From: Mitsuaria sp. WAJ17 | GTDB taxonomy: Bacteria > Pseudomonadota > Gammaproteobacteria > Burkholderiales > Burkholderiaceae_C | Direction: 5' to 3' | NCBI RefSeq assembly: GCF_014174515.1 | Contig: NZ_JACJUG010000008.1 | Location: forward strand, 1 to 64,000 | DNA: 64,000 bases | Shown: in pieces, positions 27,001 to 33,602 of the stretch | How positions within the stretch are numbered: the first letter of the stretch is position 1 | Layout: each line of letters begins with the position of its first letter | Notes under the pieces: generated by a model | What the model was told of the DNA's origin: nothing | Seen by the model: only the letters and a program-made list of their open reading frames with translations | Database searches by the model: none | Made by a program: the position numbers and the translations under genes

Positions 27001-27876
27001 GCGGGCCTGCAGCAGATGGACCTGGCGGACCTGCACCTGACGCAGATGCCTGCCGCGCCACAGGCGCAGCGGCGTCCCGGCGGGGCGCAGGGCTAGGGAG
27101 GTGGCGCCTTGGCCCGAGGTCTGGGCGCTGGCAAAGCCGAATCCGAAGGTATGGGCCGTGTGCATGCGGCTGTGGTCGGCCGGGAGCATGGTGGTCGCCG
27201 ACACAAAACCGGCATCCGTTTCCAGTCCCCATTCGCAATCGATGGCCTGCATGCCGAACTGCGCGATCAGCTGCGTGGCCACGGCCTCCATGCGCTCCAA
27301 GGTGGGCTTCGACAGATAGGGCACCTGCGAGCTACCCGGTGTGGACGTTTCGACGGTAAGCAGGGGCTGGATGAAGCAGTCGATCGCTCGTGGTGGCGGC
27401 GATGCGCTTGACAGGGCCTGTTGCTGCTGCGTCTGAGGGCGCCAGGCGCTGGTGGCCACCGCTGCGACAGTCAGAAACAGTGCCTGGGCATCGGCACAGG
27501 GGCGGCTTTCGTAGGCGCCTGCGTTGCTGTTGAGCTCACTGTCCTCGTCGCCGGCGCTGCGCACGATCCACGGCGCCGAGCCGCAGACCTGCTGGACCTG
27601 GGCCAGGAGCTCGGGATTCTGGCGGTGCAGCAACTCGGCGTACTGCTCGCAGCATTCGGCATGCGAGCGGCTTGCAGGCGCGCTGAAGCCAGCCAGGGCG
27701 GCAATGGGAAGCAGGGGGGGCACCAGGGGCCGCAGCGCATCCACGGCTTGGATGTCGAGCAGGCGCTGCAACTTCGGGCCGTACTGCGTGCTGCGCGAGA
27801 CTGGCGACGCGTGTGCCCCGGGTCCAGCATGCTGCTGCTCTGTGGAAGTGCCTTGGCGATGTGGCTCTTGAGACAT
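24091..27876 (-). CDS. Giant PEP-synthase-like protein: ATP-grasp half plus phospho-histidine motif and long unknown C-terminus
   Basis: This 1261-residue protein is related to the PEP synthase/pyruvate phosphate dikinase/rifampin phosphotransferase superfamily. WIVRSAGDEDSELNSNAGA (residues 103-121) matches the ATP-binding RSSATAEDLP...FAG segment, LLQARPTP (about 288-295) matches the end of that domain, and VDEGNAEEHAGIMFRQQQ (365-382) matches the swivelling domain TDEGGRTCHAAIIAREL with phospho-acceptor H373. The PEP-binding TIM barrel is absent; residues about 400-1261 are an unknown, mainly helical region. Superfamily members move the beta-phosphate of ATP through His to a substrate, so this could phosphorylate the aminoglycoside or the repeat protein, or give self-resistance. 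That is inference. It follows the nucleotidyltransferase gene by five bases. Confidence 0.65.
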   Translation of the reverse strand: MSQEPHRQGTSTEQQHAGPGAHASPVSRSTQYGPKLQRLLDIQAVDALRPLVPPLLPIAALAGFSAPASRSHAECCEQYAELLHRQNPELLAQVQQVCGSAPWIVRSAGDEDSELNSNAGAYESRPCADAQALFLTVAAVATSAWRPQTQQQQALSSASPPPRAIDCFIQPLLTVETSTPGSSQVPYLSKPTLERMEAVATQLIAQFGMQAIDCEWGLETDAGFVSATTMLPADHSRMHTAHTFGFGFASAQTSGQGATSLALRPAGTPLRLWRGRHLRQVQVRQVHLLQARPTPLDEAYRQRQVLTSQARARLAAQYASLPVTLLLLGRRAFGRCLTAPDLATAWRRFIAMDPAVRLEIDLVLVDEGNAEEHAGIMFRQQQMTCVRGNTGLCAPGWQWACLDEGRSYFGDGSLLQCVETEERHELVLPDECGLVFSPTQAASPGSFADQDAEAQLQRLADLPVDERVARELRQVSLWPSADRWLEQRPGFLRSPALRACQIEAEPGSACEAPLSGDGDPFGLWKDYTRALRLDAQDLQRLAASLACEAASLRSLALSEDLRLRMALLGAQQQVPLLGAPEMAKLFRFAATLVQEGQPDAARLALLLPQQLADETKRLPLYEPAELAQCFASCVQALADGMSPFALAAVRSFGLAAPTTARLAQSHAAHPQVVAALSALQQRFVQFRGAVLDPLAPELAELLNTDFQRARQLLLEAGLGGVSEQLRSTLIEAYDATLKSLLTQAVIDGDTGSYCRYLRMMLCWLASIAQQHLTPQEEQVLALFRHWIKEWQQGPMPDSFEIDDRNWRVEFDALAAEGAEPERYENAHVIHNLLHQWSLATLHIESGLLPARVQALELLCSTFSSRATKVLRFEQGLLEVQIPMGTHKASFVFGPERMAVEWSEPPNCPTEEIARIVAFEQLLGLLRDTQIPSLSFRRERTLGTWTLLIHANLQPGGSWRFEDLHQFIAANRLLFDAAYDFSYVPVEAADGLMASLQRPGWGGLMQQLVAHRSQLEDAAQYVALHTLPLSSTVSALAQSAVVRSLMLRGQRAGFRACVTLLDRYAAWLNLVESPERWRHRHEYLRQLCVLMGSHWPVEALETLRSAPALHVGHELLASVVLQRRDCRQALLPLLGASPSLQTPLAQCSVKYAPELLVQAWGAHATAELLKGQGARYRRARQLLVARHAGELPIALVRQLLTDMDTVPWGEQAAAEHRIAECLAKTGPRYRFALSSGVDWTALDHWADGPANEPARHEEVQAV

Positions 27877-27881
27877 GGGCG

Positions 27882-29066
27882 TCACGCGAGGAGTGCTTGC
27901 GGCGAATAGGGCCGTAGATCTTGGGGCAGGCCTTCGACCAGACCCAGGGCGCGGGTGACGCGGCATCCGAAATCGATGCACGAAGACCCTCTGCGTACAT
28001 GCAGGGCATCCATCACCCAGTTCGGGACCTCGGCCACGCCCAGCTGCGTCAGCAAGCGCAAGGCATAGAAAAGCGCCGGTCGCAAATCGGCCGAGGCCAC
28101 TGTCTGCACGAGCAGGTTCCAGTCGATACCGGGCTCGTTCAGCAAGGCAACCAGATAGGCAAGGTCCCGATGCTTGGGATCTTGATGGATGGTGCTGCTT
28201 TCGAGGTAGAAGCGCAAGGCGGTGGTCCAGACGTGGTCCGTGAGGGAGAGCGTCACGGCGCCTGCGTAGTGACTGGGCACCGCACGTTGGAACAGCGAAT
28301 CCACCTCCATGCGTATGAACAGACTCTTGTGGAGGTCAATGATCTCCATCAGCAAGGCCTGCCCTTGATAGACAAACAAGGGCATCATCCGACGGGCGCT
28401 GGCGTACTGGATTTCATCGCTGCTCAGGGCGAGAGGACTCAGCCGGCAAAGCGGGTACAGCTCGCGGTGGGTGGCCTCATGGGCCAGCACCTTTTCCATG
28501 GCAATCGGCACCAGGCGGCCTGTACTGGGATCATAGGCCGAGTGCGAAAAGCCGATCTCCTGCAGGGTGCTTCGGGCGCGTTCAATGTCTCCAGGCGCGA
28601 CCAGGACATCCACATCGGAGCTGCTGGAGATCGCCCGCCCGCCCATGACGCGATGACGGAGTTCCGCGCCCTTGACAACCATTGGCACCAGGCCGCGATC
28701 ATGCAGCGCTTGTGTCACGGCCGCCGCCGCTCGCGACTGGCCTTCGGCCATGCGCTGATAGACCCGCTGTTCCACGGCATCTCCCTTGCCGCTGGCAAGG
28801 TAATGCAGGCTGTCCACGCTGACCTCGGTCAACTGATCGCGGATCCAGGCCGACATGCGCTTCAGGGGACCGAGCTCCTCGTGTTTGCGGATCGCGGGGA
28901 CCAAGGCCAGCAGGGCAAGGTGAACGTGCGCCAGCTTGGCCGCTGCGAGTCGCGCGTCGCCGGGATGGGGCTCCGACGCCATTTCGGAAAGGTCAGCGTG
29001 CCAGCGTGCCCATCGCGCTTGCGACGCAAGGGCGGAGCCGGAAGGGATGTCGATTGCCACGGTCAT
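27882..29066 (-). CDS. Nucleotidyltransferase-fold protein (NTP_transf_5 type)
   Basis: This 394-residue protein contains KGAELRHRVMGGRAISSSSDVDVLV-type signature residues (the KG, the Gly-Gly-Arg, and the DVDVLV metal-binding acids near residue 170-190), the hallmark of the uncharacterised nucleotidyltransferase family often found beside peptide-modification genes. Such enzymes transfer a nucleotidyl group, and aminoglycoside ANT resistance enzymes share the fold, but the substrate here is unknown. ATG 29066 is chosen because GGAG lies eight bases upstream; an in-frame ATG at 29111 has poorly spaced GAGG. It stands between the repeat protein and the giant PEP-synthase-like protein, so those three may form a module. 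Confidence 0.7.
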   Translation of the reverse strand: MTVAIDIPSGSALASQARWARWHADLSEMASEPHPGDARLAAAKLAHVHLALLALVPAIRKHEELGPLKRMSAWIRDQLTEVSVDSLHYLASGKGDAVEQRVYQRMAEGQSRAAAAVTQALHDRGLVPMVVKGAELRHRVMGGRAISSSSDVDVLVAPGDIERARSTLQEIGFSHSAYDPSTGRLVPIAMEKVLAHEATHRELYPLCRLSPLALSSDEIQYASARRMMPLFVYQGQALLMEIIDLHKSLFIRMEVDSLFQRAVPSHYAGAVTLSLTDHVWTTALRFYLESSTIHQDPKHRDLAYLVALLNEPGIDWNLLVQTVASADLRPALFYALRLLTQLGVAEVPNWVMDALHVRRGSSCIDFGCRVTRALGLVEGLPQDLRPYSPQALLA

Positions 29067-29161
29067 GCCGGACGCTCCAACGAACAAGGGCCAGGAGCAG
29101 GGTTGGCGCATCCTCGGAAGTCATGCGCGCAATAGCCTGCAAGGTCAAAGACCGGATGCAA

Positions 29162-29178
29162 CCCCGAAGGCTTTGGGG
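29162..29178. other. Weak hairpin between the repeat-protein gene and the nucleotidyltransferase gene
   Basis: CCCC...GGGG arms with three more internal pairs form a small hairpin just after the repeat-protein stop, with another GGGT/ACCC hairpin close by. A partial terminator here would let the repeat protein be made in excess over the enzymes downstream, as in many precursor-peptide operons. No T-tract follows, so this is tentative. Confidence 0.3.
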
Positions 29179-29222
29179 CCCGGAGGGTTACACCCGGTGA
29201 ACTCAAGGGATGCTCAGATCAA

Positions 29223-29810
29223 TCAGGCGCGAACCATCGGAAAGTCGCCGTAGACGCGGCCAAACAGCGAGGCCATGCGATCCAGGGATGCGTTCTCGAA
29301 GCTGGCCAGATCGTGGAAGGGGCCGGCGTTCGGGGTTTGCGTCGGATTCGCGGTCGGCGCCTCGTTGATGAGGCCGGCAGCAGCGGCCGTCAGGGTGGGA
29401 TTGGCCGTGCGGGCCTCTTCAGGCTCCTGGGAGGCGGACTGGTTCTGGGTCGGATCCGAGGTGGGCGCCTCGACCAGCTCCACATAGGCGGCGGCGACCA
29501 GCGTGGGATTGGCCGTCGGTGCTTCTTCGGCCGCTGCGGCCTGGGTGGGGTCGGCCGTCGGGGCCTCCACCACTTCCAGGTAGGAATGGGCGACCAGGGT
29601 CGGATCGGCCGTGGGGGCCTCATCGACCGACTGGAAGCTGGATGCACTCACCGTTGGATCCGCCGTGGGGGCTTCGAAAAGTTCATGGTAGGCGCTGACC
29701 TGTTGAGTTGGGTCAGCGGTCGGCGCTTCCACGAACGAAGTCATCCCGAATGTGTATTCGGGCGCTTGGTCCAGAAGTGCTGAGGTGGACGAGTAGCCAC
29801 GATCAGTCAT
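29223..29810 (-). CDS. Acidic repeat protein with eight EAPTADPT-type repeats, precursor- or carrier-like
   Basis: This 195-residue protein has an N-terminal leader-like stretch (MTDRGYSSTSALLDQAPEYT), eight copies of E-A-P/R-T-A/S-D/N-P-T starting at residues 28, 46, 64, 82, 96, 114, 132 and 150, and a 38-residue tail rich in Phe, Leu and Arg. The repeat period is 18 residues except one of 14. It is acidic in the repeats and has no membrane segment or signal peptide. ATG 29810 has AGGAG eight bases upstream; ATG 29816 is too close to it. It is the first gene of the aminoglycoside operon. I do not recognise the family. It could be a peptide carrier, a RiPP precursor modified at Thr residues, or a binder of the cationic product. 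Confidence 0.75.
   Translation of the reverse strand: MTDRGYSSTSALLDQAPEYTFGMTSFVEAPTADPTQQVSAYHELFEAPTADPTVSASSFQSVDEAPTADPTLVAHSYLEVVEAPTADPTQAAAAEEAPTANPTLVAAAYVELVEAPTSDPTQNQSASQEPEEARTANPTLTAAAAGLINEAPTANPTQTPNAGPFHDLASFENASLDRMASLFGRVYGDFPMVRA
29340..29729 (-). repeat. Coding tandem repeats (54-base period) in the repeat-protein gene
   Basis: Eight direct repeats, seven with a 54-base step and one with 42, encode the EAPTADPT-type motif. At the DNA level the core of each repeat is very similar on the plus strand (GTSGGMTCSGCSGTSGG-like), while the ten-residue linkers differ. Conservation of the motif with divergent linkers suggests selection for the motif rather than recent DNA duplication. 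Confidence 0.85.
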
Positions 29811-30404
29811 TTGCATTTCTCCTAGCAAATCAGTTGTGAAAGCCGATCTGTTGCTGAATCGGCGTCGAGTGATAACGTTCAAGATGAACGGTCCAATCGC
29901 CTTTCGATTCATCAATCGATCTATCGACTGACGCGCCAATCGGCGATGAACACGGGTCGGCGTCGATTCAGAGGCTGCTCACGCAGCGGTGCCTCTTGGT
30001 CGTGGCCATCGATGCACGTGCGGCAATTCCCAGAGGGCATTGGCTTTCCGCGAATCCAGGCAGACGGCATGTTGGGCGCATGGGCAGGACACTGGCTGGC
30101 ACGCATGGGTGGCGTGACACTGGCTGGTCTTGAAGCCCCCAAACGGGATGACCGCTGTATGGTGGGCGCGATACTAATATCAATACTGTTGAGGCGCGTC
30201 AAAGTCTTGTGTTGTATGTAAGGCTTTACAGGTTGCGGTGGGCGCTGTTCGTTTATCGCCCTTGGCATAACCTGGTTAGCCCATGCCCCGCGGCGATATG
30301 CGTTTCGGACGGGCGAAAAGCGCATCATTGCGCTCGGCCGGTCCGGTGGTGCTGGCCTGTGTTGAAATGGAAGACCTTCCATTCCTTGAGCGCAGGACCC
30401 TGCC
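29811..30404. other. Intergenic region with leader of the aminoglycoside operon
   Basis: No convincing gene is seen in these 594 bases between the repeat protein and phosphoglycolate phosphatase genes. The stretch 30160-30250 is AT-rich compared with its surroundings and contains a good minus-strand promoter. If that promoter is used, the repeat-protein mRNA has an untranslated leader of about 350 bases, long enough for a regulatory structure. The plus-strand promoter for gph must also lie here. Confidence 0.5.
30174..30202 (-). promoter_or_regulatory. Candidate sigma-70 promoter for the minus-strand aminoglycoside operon
   Basis: Read on the minus strand, TTGACG (30202-30197) and TATTAG (30179-30174) are separated by exactly 17 bases and lie in an AT-rich patch. 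They face the repeat-protein gene. The match to TTGACA-N17-TATAAT is good but the distance to the start codon is long. Confidence 0.5.
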
Positions 30405-31085
30405 TTGAACGCGCGTTTCACGCCTTCCTTGCCTCCGCAGGCCTTTCTCATCGACCTCGACGGCACCCTGGTGGATACCGTTGGCGATTTCGTCGCTGTG
30501 CTGACCCGGACCCTGGCGGACCTCGGCCTGCCCGCGGTCTCACGCGACTGGGTGCTGCAGGCCGTGGGCCGCGGCAGCGAGCAGCTGATCCGCGCGGCCC
30601 TGCGCGAGGTGGGAGGAGATGCCGGTCTCTACGAGACCGCCTGGGCGCGCTACCAAGCACACTACCTGCAGCTCAACGGGCAGGCCTCGGACCTGTTCCC
30701 GGGTACGGTGGAGGGTCTAGACCTGCTCAAGGCGCAGGGTCTGCCCATGGCCTGCCTGACCAACAAGCCGGCGCGCTTCGCCCGTGACCTGCTGGCGGCC
30801 AAGGGCCTGTCGGGCTACTTCGACCGGGTCTTCGGCGGGGACGATTTCGAGCGCAAGAAGCCCGATCCGCTGCCCCTGCTCAAGACCTGCGAAGCCCTGG
30901 GCGTTGCGCCTCGGGACGCCTGGATGATCGGGGACTCCAGCAACGACGCGCAGGCCGCGCATGCGGCCGGCTGCCCGGTCGTGCTGCTGCGCCATGGCTA
31001 CAACCACGGCGAACCCGTCGATGCGGTGCCGGCCCTGGCGCACCTGGACCGGCTCGATCTGATCGGGCGCCTTCTGGCGCCCTGA
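30405..31085 (+). CDS. gph: Phosphoglycolate phosphatase (HAD family)
   Basis: This 226-residue HAD hydrolase has the nucleophile motif FLIDLDGTLVDT near residue 14, a Thr motif in ACLTNKP, a lysine in KKPDPLPLL and an acidic motif GDSSNDAQAA. It dephosphorylates 2-phosphoglycolate, formed during DNA repair or carbon metabolism, in the cytoplasm. Gph upstream of trpE is a common Burkholderiales arrangement. The start appears to be TTG 30405 with AGGA six bases upstream; no ATG lies between it and the first motif. Confidence 0.88.
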   Translation: MNARFTPSLPPQAFLIDLDGTLVDTVGDFVAVLTRTLADLGLPAVSRDWVLQAVGRGSEQLIRAALREVGGDAGLYETAWARYQAHYLQLNGQASDLFPGTVEGLDLLKAQGLPMACLTNKPARFARDLLAAKGLSGYFDRVFGGDDFERKKPDPLPLLKTCEALGVAPRDAWMIGDSSNDAQAAHAAGCPVVLLRHGYNHGEPVDAVPALAHLDRLDLIGRLLAP

Positions 31086-31112
31086 TCCAAGGCCTTCCCA
31101 GGCCCGCGCCGC

Positions 31113-31709
31113 TCAGCGGCTGCGGCCCTGCGGCTGGATGCCCAGCAGGGCGTCCTTCAGCTGGCTGTCGGCCGGGTTCTTGCCCAGCCAGATGCGCATC
31201 AACGTGGTGAAGAACTCCGGCTCCCTGATGGGCTCGCCCTGCACCTTGCCATTGACCGAGATCACCGTGCCGGTGCCTGGGACGAAGTCCACGGCAAAGC
31301 CCTCGCCCGAGCTCATCTTCTTCTTGGCCGCGAAGACCTCGGCGATGCGCATCACGCCCGGGATGGACTTGGAGAAGTCCTCGGGGCTGGCGTTGTCCTG
31401 CATGCCCTTGGTGAAGAGCTTGCCCAGCTCGTTGGCATCGATCTCGCGCAGCATGTGGATGGACAGGCGCTTGGGGCCGCTCATGGTGAACACGCCATCG
31501 GGCGTGCCGGCCTTGTCCTTGAGGTAGAGCCCGGCGGTGTAGACCTTGAAGATGGCCTTGTAGCGGATGCCCGCGCCATTGAGGACCAGCTTCTGCCCGC
31601 CCAACTCGGCCTGAGGCTCGTATTTCACCCCCGCCAACTCCACGGCCTGGGCCTGGGCGCCCAGGGGCAATGCCAGCGCCACCAGCGCTGCAAGAATCAA
31701 ACGACGCAT
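31113..31709 (-). CDS. Secreted chalcone-isomerase-like protein
   Basis: This 198-residue protein has a signal peptide (MRRLILAALVALALPLGAQA) and a chalcone-isomerase-like domain as widely found in betaproteobacteria (ELAGVKYEPQAELGGQ, then YKAIFKVYTAGLYL). The family is periplasmic; its function in bacteria is not established and true chalcone isomerase activity is unlikely. ATG 31709 is preceded by GGAG at a good distance; ATG 31733 would put charged residues before the signal peptide. It is convergent with gph. Confidence 0.85.
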   Translation of the reverse strand: MRRLILAALVALALPLGAQAQAVELAGVKYEPQAELGGQKLVLNGAGIRYKAIFKVYTAGLYLKDKAGTPDGVFTMSGPKRLSIHMLREIDANELGKLFTKGMQDNASPEDFSKSIPGVMRIAEVFAAKKKMSSGEGFAVDFVPGTGTVISVNGKVQGEPIREPEFFTTLMRIWLGKNPADSQLKDALLGIQPQGRSR

Positions 31710-32117
31710 GTCTCGCTCCAAGGATGTCTGCATGACGGCTGCAGAACTTGTAAAAAGGAGTATGTCTGAACGACGAAGGCTTGAGCTAGGGGCAGGTCTC
31801 AGTTTTCGTGTAGCACTGCTACACTTCGCCGCACTATGTTCATCACGCGCAAGCAGATCAAGGGGTCGAACGACCGGGGAGCCTGGCCCTGGCGATGCCC
31901 GTCCGCCTTCACCCACTGAAGCGCCTGGCCTGCTTGCCGGCCCCGGTCCCCGGGGTCCACACTTCCGCGTCATTTCCTCGTAGTTCCCGCGAAAGCTGTT
32001 GCGAATCCGTGCGCCGGTGCTGCTCCTGGCAGCGCCGCGGCATGTCAGCCACGCTGATCTGTACGATCGGGCACCGCCGCCCCTGGGCCGGCGCCCTTGC
32101 CATCGCGAGAAGAGACC
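31710..32117. other. Divergent intergenic region upstream of trpE
   Basis: These 408 bases separate the chalcone-isomerase-like gene from trpE. There is an AT-richer patch around 31740-31860 (TAAAAAGGAG, TGTAGCACTGCTACA). TGTAGCA-C-TGCTACA at 31810-31824 is a perfect 7-bp inverted repeat and may be an operator. I looked for a Trp-rich leader peptide and found none; a short frame at 32042 has a single Trp. Confidence 0.45.
31810..31824. promoter_or_regulatory. Perfect inverted repeat upstream of trpE, possible operator
   Basis: TGTAGCA, one base, TGCTACA is exactly symmetric and sits in the AT-richer part of the divergent region about 295 bases before trpE. It could bind a dimeric regulator of either neighbouring gene. 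There is no further evidence. Confidence 0.35.
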
Positions 32118-33602
32118 GTGATCACCGAACTCGAATTCCAGAGCTTGGCCGCAGAAGGCTACAACCGCATCCCTCTGATCAGCGAGGCCTTTGCGGATCT
32201 TGAAACCCCCCTGTCCCTCTACCTGAAGCTTTGCGCCGGTGCCGGACAGGGCCGCTACAGCTTCCTGCTGGAGTCCGTGGTGGGGGGCGAGCGCTTCGGG
32301 CGCTACTCCTTCATCGGCCTGCCGGCGCGCACCGTGCTGTGCAGCCATGGCCAGCGCACCGAGGTGCGCCGCGATGGCGAGGTGCTCGAGACCCATGAGG
32401 GCAACCCCCTGGCCTTCATCGAGGCCTACCAGCAGCGCTTCAAGGTGGCCCTGCGCCCGGGCATGCCGCGCTTCTGCGGTGGCCTGGCCGGCTACTTCGG
32501 CTATGACGCCGTGCGCTACATCGAGCCCCGCCTCGCGAAGACCGAGAGGCCCGGCGGACTCGACACCCCCGACGTCATGCTGCTGCAGTGTGAGGAGCTG
32601 GCCGTCATCGACAACCTCTCGGGTCGCCTCTACCTGATCGTCTATGCCGACCCGGCCCAGCCCGAGTCCTATTTCAAGGCCAAGAAGCGCCTGGCCGAGT
32701 TGCGCGACAAGCTCAGCTACAGCGTCTCGGCGCCGCAGGTGAAGCGCGGGCAGTCGCATCCGGTGCAGCGCGAGTTCGCCAAAGCCGACTACTTGGACGC
32801 GGTGCTGCGGGCCAAGGAGTACATCGCCGCCGGGGACATGATGCAGGTCCAGGTGGGCCAGCGCCTGTCCAAGCGCTATACCGAATCGCCGCTGAGCCTC
32901 TACCGCGCGCTGCGCTCGCTCAATCCCAGCCCCTACATGTACTTCTATGACATGGGGGACTTCCAGATCGTCGGCGCCTCGCCCGAGATCCTGGTGCGCC
33001 AGGAGCGCACGGCGGAGGGCCAGAAGGTCACGATCCGCCCGCTGGCCGGCACCCGTCCGCGCGGGGCCACGCGCGAGCAAGACCTGGCCCTGGAGGCCGA
33101 ACTCAAGGCCGATCCCAAGGAGCGCGCCGAGCACCTGATGCTGATCGACCTGGCCCGCAATGACATCGGCCGGATCGCCAGCATCGGCAGCGTCAAGGTG
33201 ACCGATGCCTTCGTCATCGAGCGCTACTCGCATGTGATGCACATCGTCAGCAACGTCGAGGGGCAGCTGCAACCCGGCGTCAGCAATATGGACGTGTTCC
33301 GCGCGACCTTCCCGGCCGGCACCCTCACCGGTGCGCCCAAGGTGAGGGCCATGGAGATCATCGACGAGCTGGAGCCCGTCCAGCGCGGCATCTACGGCGG
33401 CGCTTGCGGCTACCTCAGCTACGCGGGCGACATGGACCTCGCCATCGCCATACGCACAGGCATCGTGCAGGACCAGATGCTCTACGTGCAGGCCGCGGCC
33501 GGCGTGGTGGCGGACTCCGTGCCTGAGCTGGAGTGGAAGGAAACCGAGGCCAAGGCGCGTGCCCTGCTGCGTGCGGCCGAGTTGGTCGAGGAAGGCTTCT
33601 GA
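32118..33602 (+). CDS. trpE: Anthranilate synthase component I
   Basis: This 494-residue chorismate-binding enzyme makes anthranilate from chorismate and glutamine-derived ammonia with TrpG, the first step of tryptophan synthesis. Seen motifs include GRYSFLLESVVGGERFGRYS at the feedback-binding N-terminus, the catalytic RPLAGTRPRG, AEHLMLIDLARNDIGR and GTLTGAPKVRAMEII. GTG 32118 is chosen because ITELEFQSLAAEGYNRIPL is the usual betaproteobacterial start. It is followed with one base overlap by an amidotransferase-like gene and then trpG. Confidence 0.97.
   Translation: MITELEFQSLAAEGYNRIPLISEAFADLETPLSLYLKLCAGAGQGRYSFLLESVVGGERFGRYSFIGLPARTVLCSHGQRTEVRRDGEVLETHEGNPLAFIEAYQQRFKVALRPGMPRFCGGLAGYFGYDAVRYIEPRLAKTERPGGLDTPDVMLLQCEELAVIDNLSGRLYLIVYADPAQPESYFKAKKRLAELRDKLSYSVSAPQVKRGQSHPVQREFAKADYLDAVLRAKEYIAAGDMMQVQVGQRLSKRYTESPLSLYRALRSLNPSPYMYFYDMGDFQIVGASPEILVRQERTAEGQKVTIRPLAGTRPRGATREQDLALEAELKADPKERAEHLMLIDLARNDIGRIASIGSVKVTDAFVIERYSHVMHIVSNVEGQLQPGVSNMDVFRATFPAGTLTGAPKVRAMEIIDELEPVQRGIYGGACGYLSYAGDMDLAIAIRTGIVQDQMLYVQAAAGVVADSVPELEWKETEAKARALLRAAELVEEGF

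Noticed and set aside
29340..29729. Regular repeats considered as a CRISPR array
   Set aside because: Repeats are in frame, encode a conserved octapeptide, lack 25-40 bp identical repeats with unique spacers and no cas genes are nearby.
29223..29810. Repeat protein as a graspetide (ester-linked RiPP) precursor
   Set aside because: Acid and Thr residues fit superficially, but no RimK-like ATP-grasp ligase is encoded; the PEP-synthase-type ATP domain is a different family.
31983..32117. Trp attenuator leader peptide upstream of trpE
   Set aside because: No short frame with tandem Trp codons and no terminator/antiterminator pair was found.
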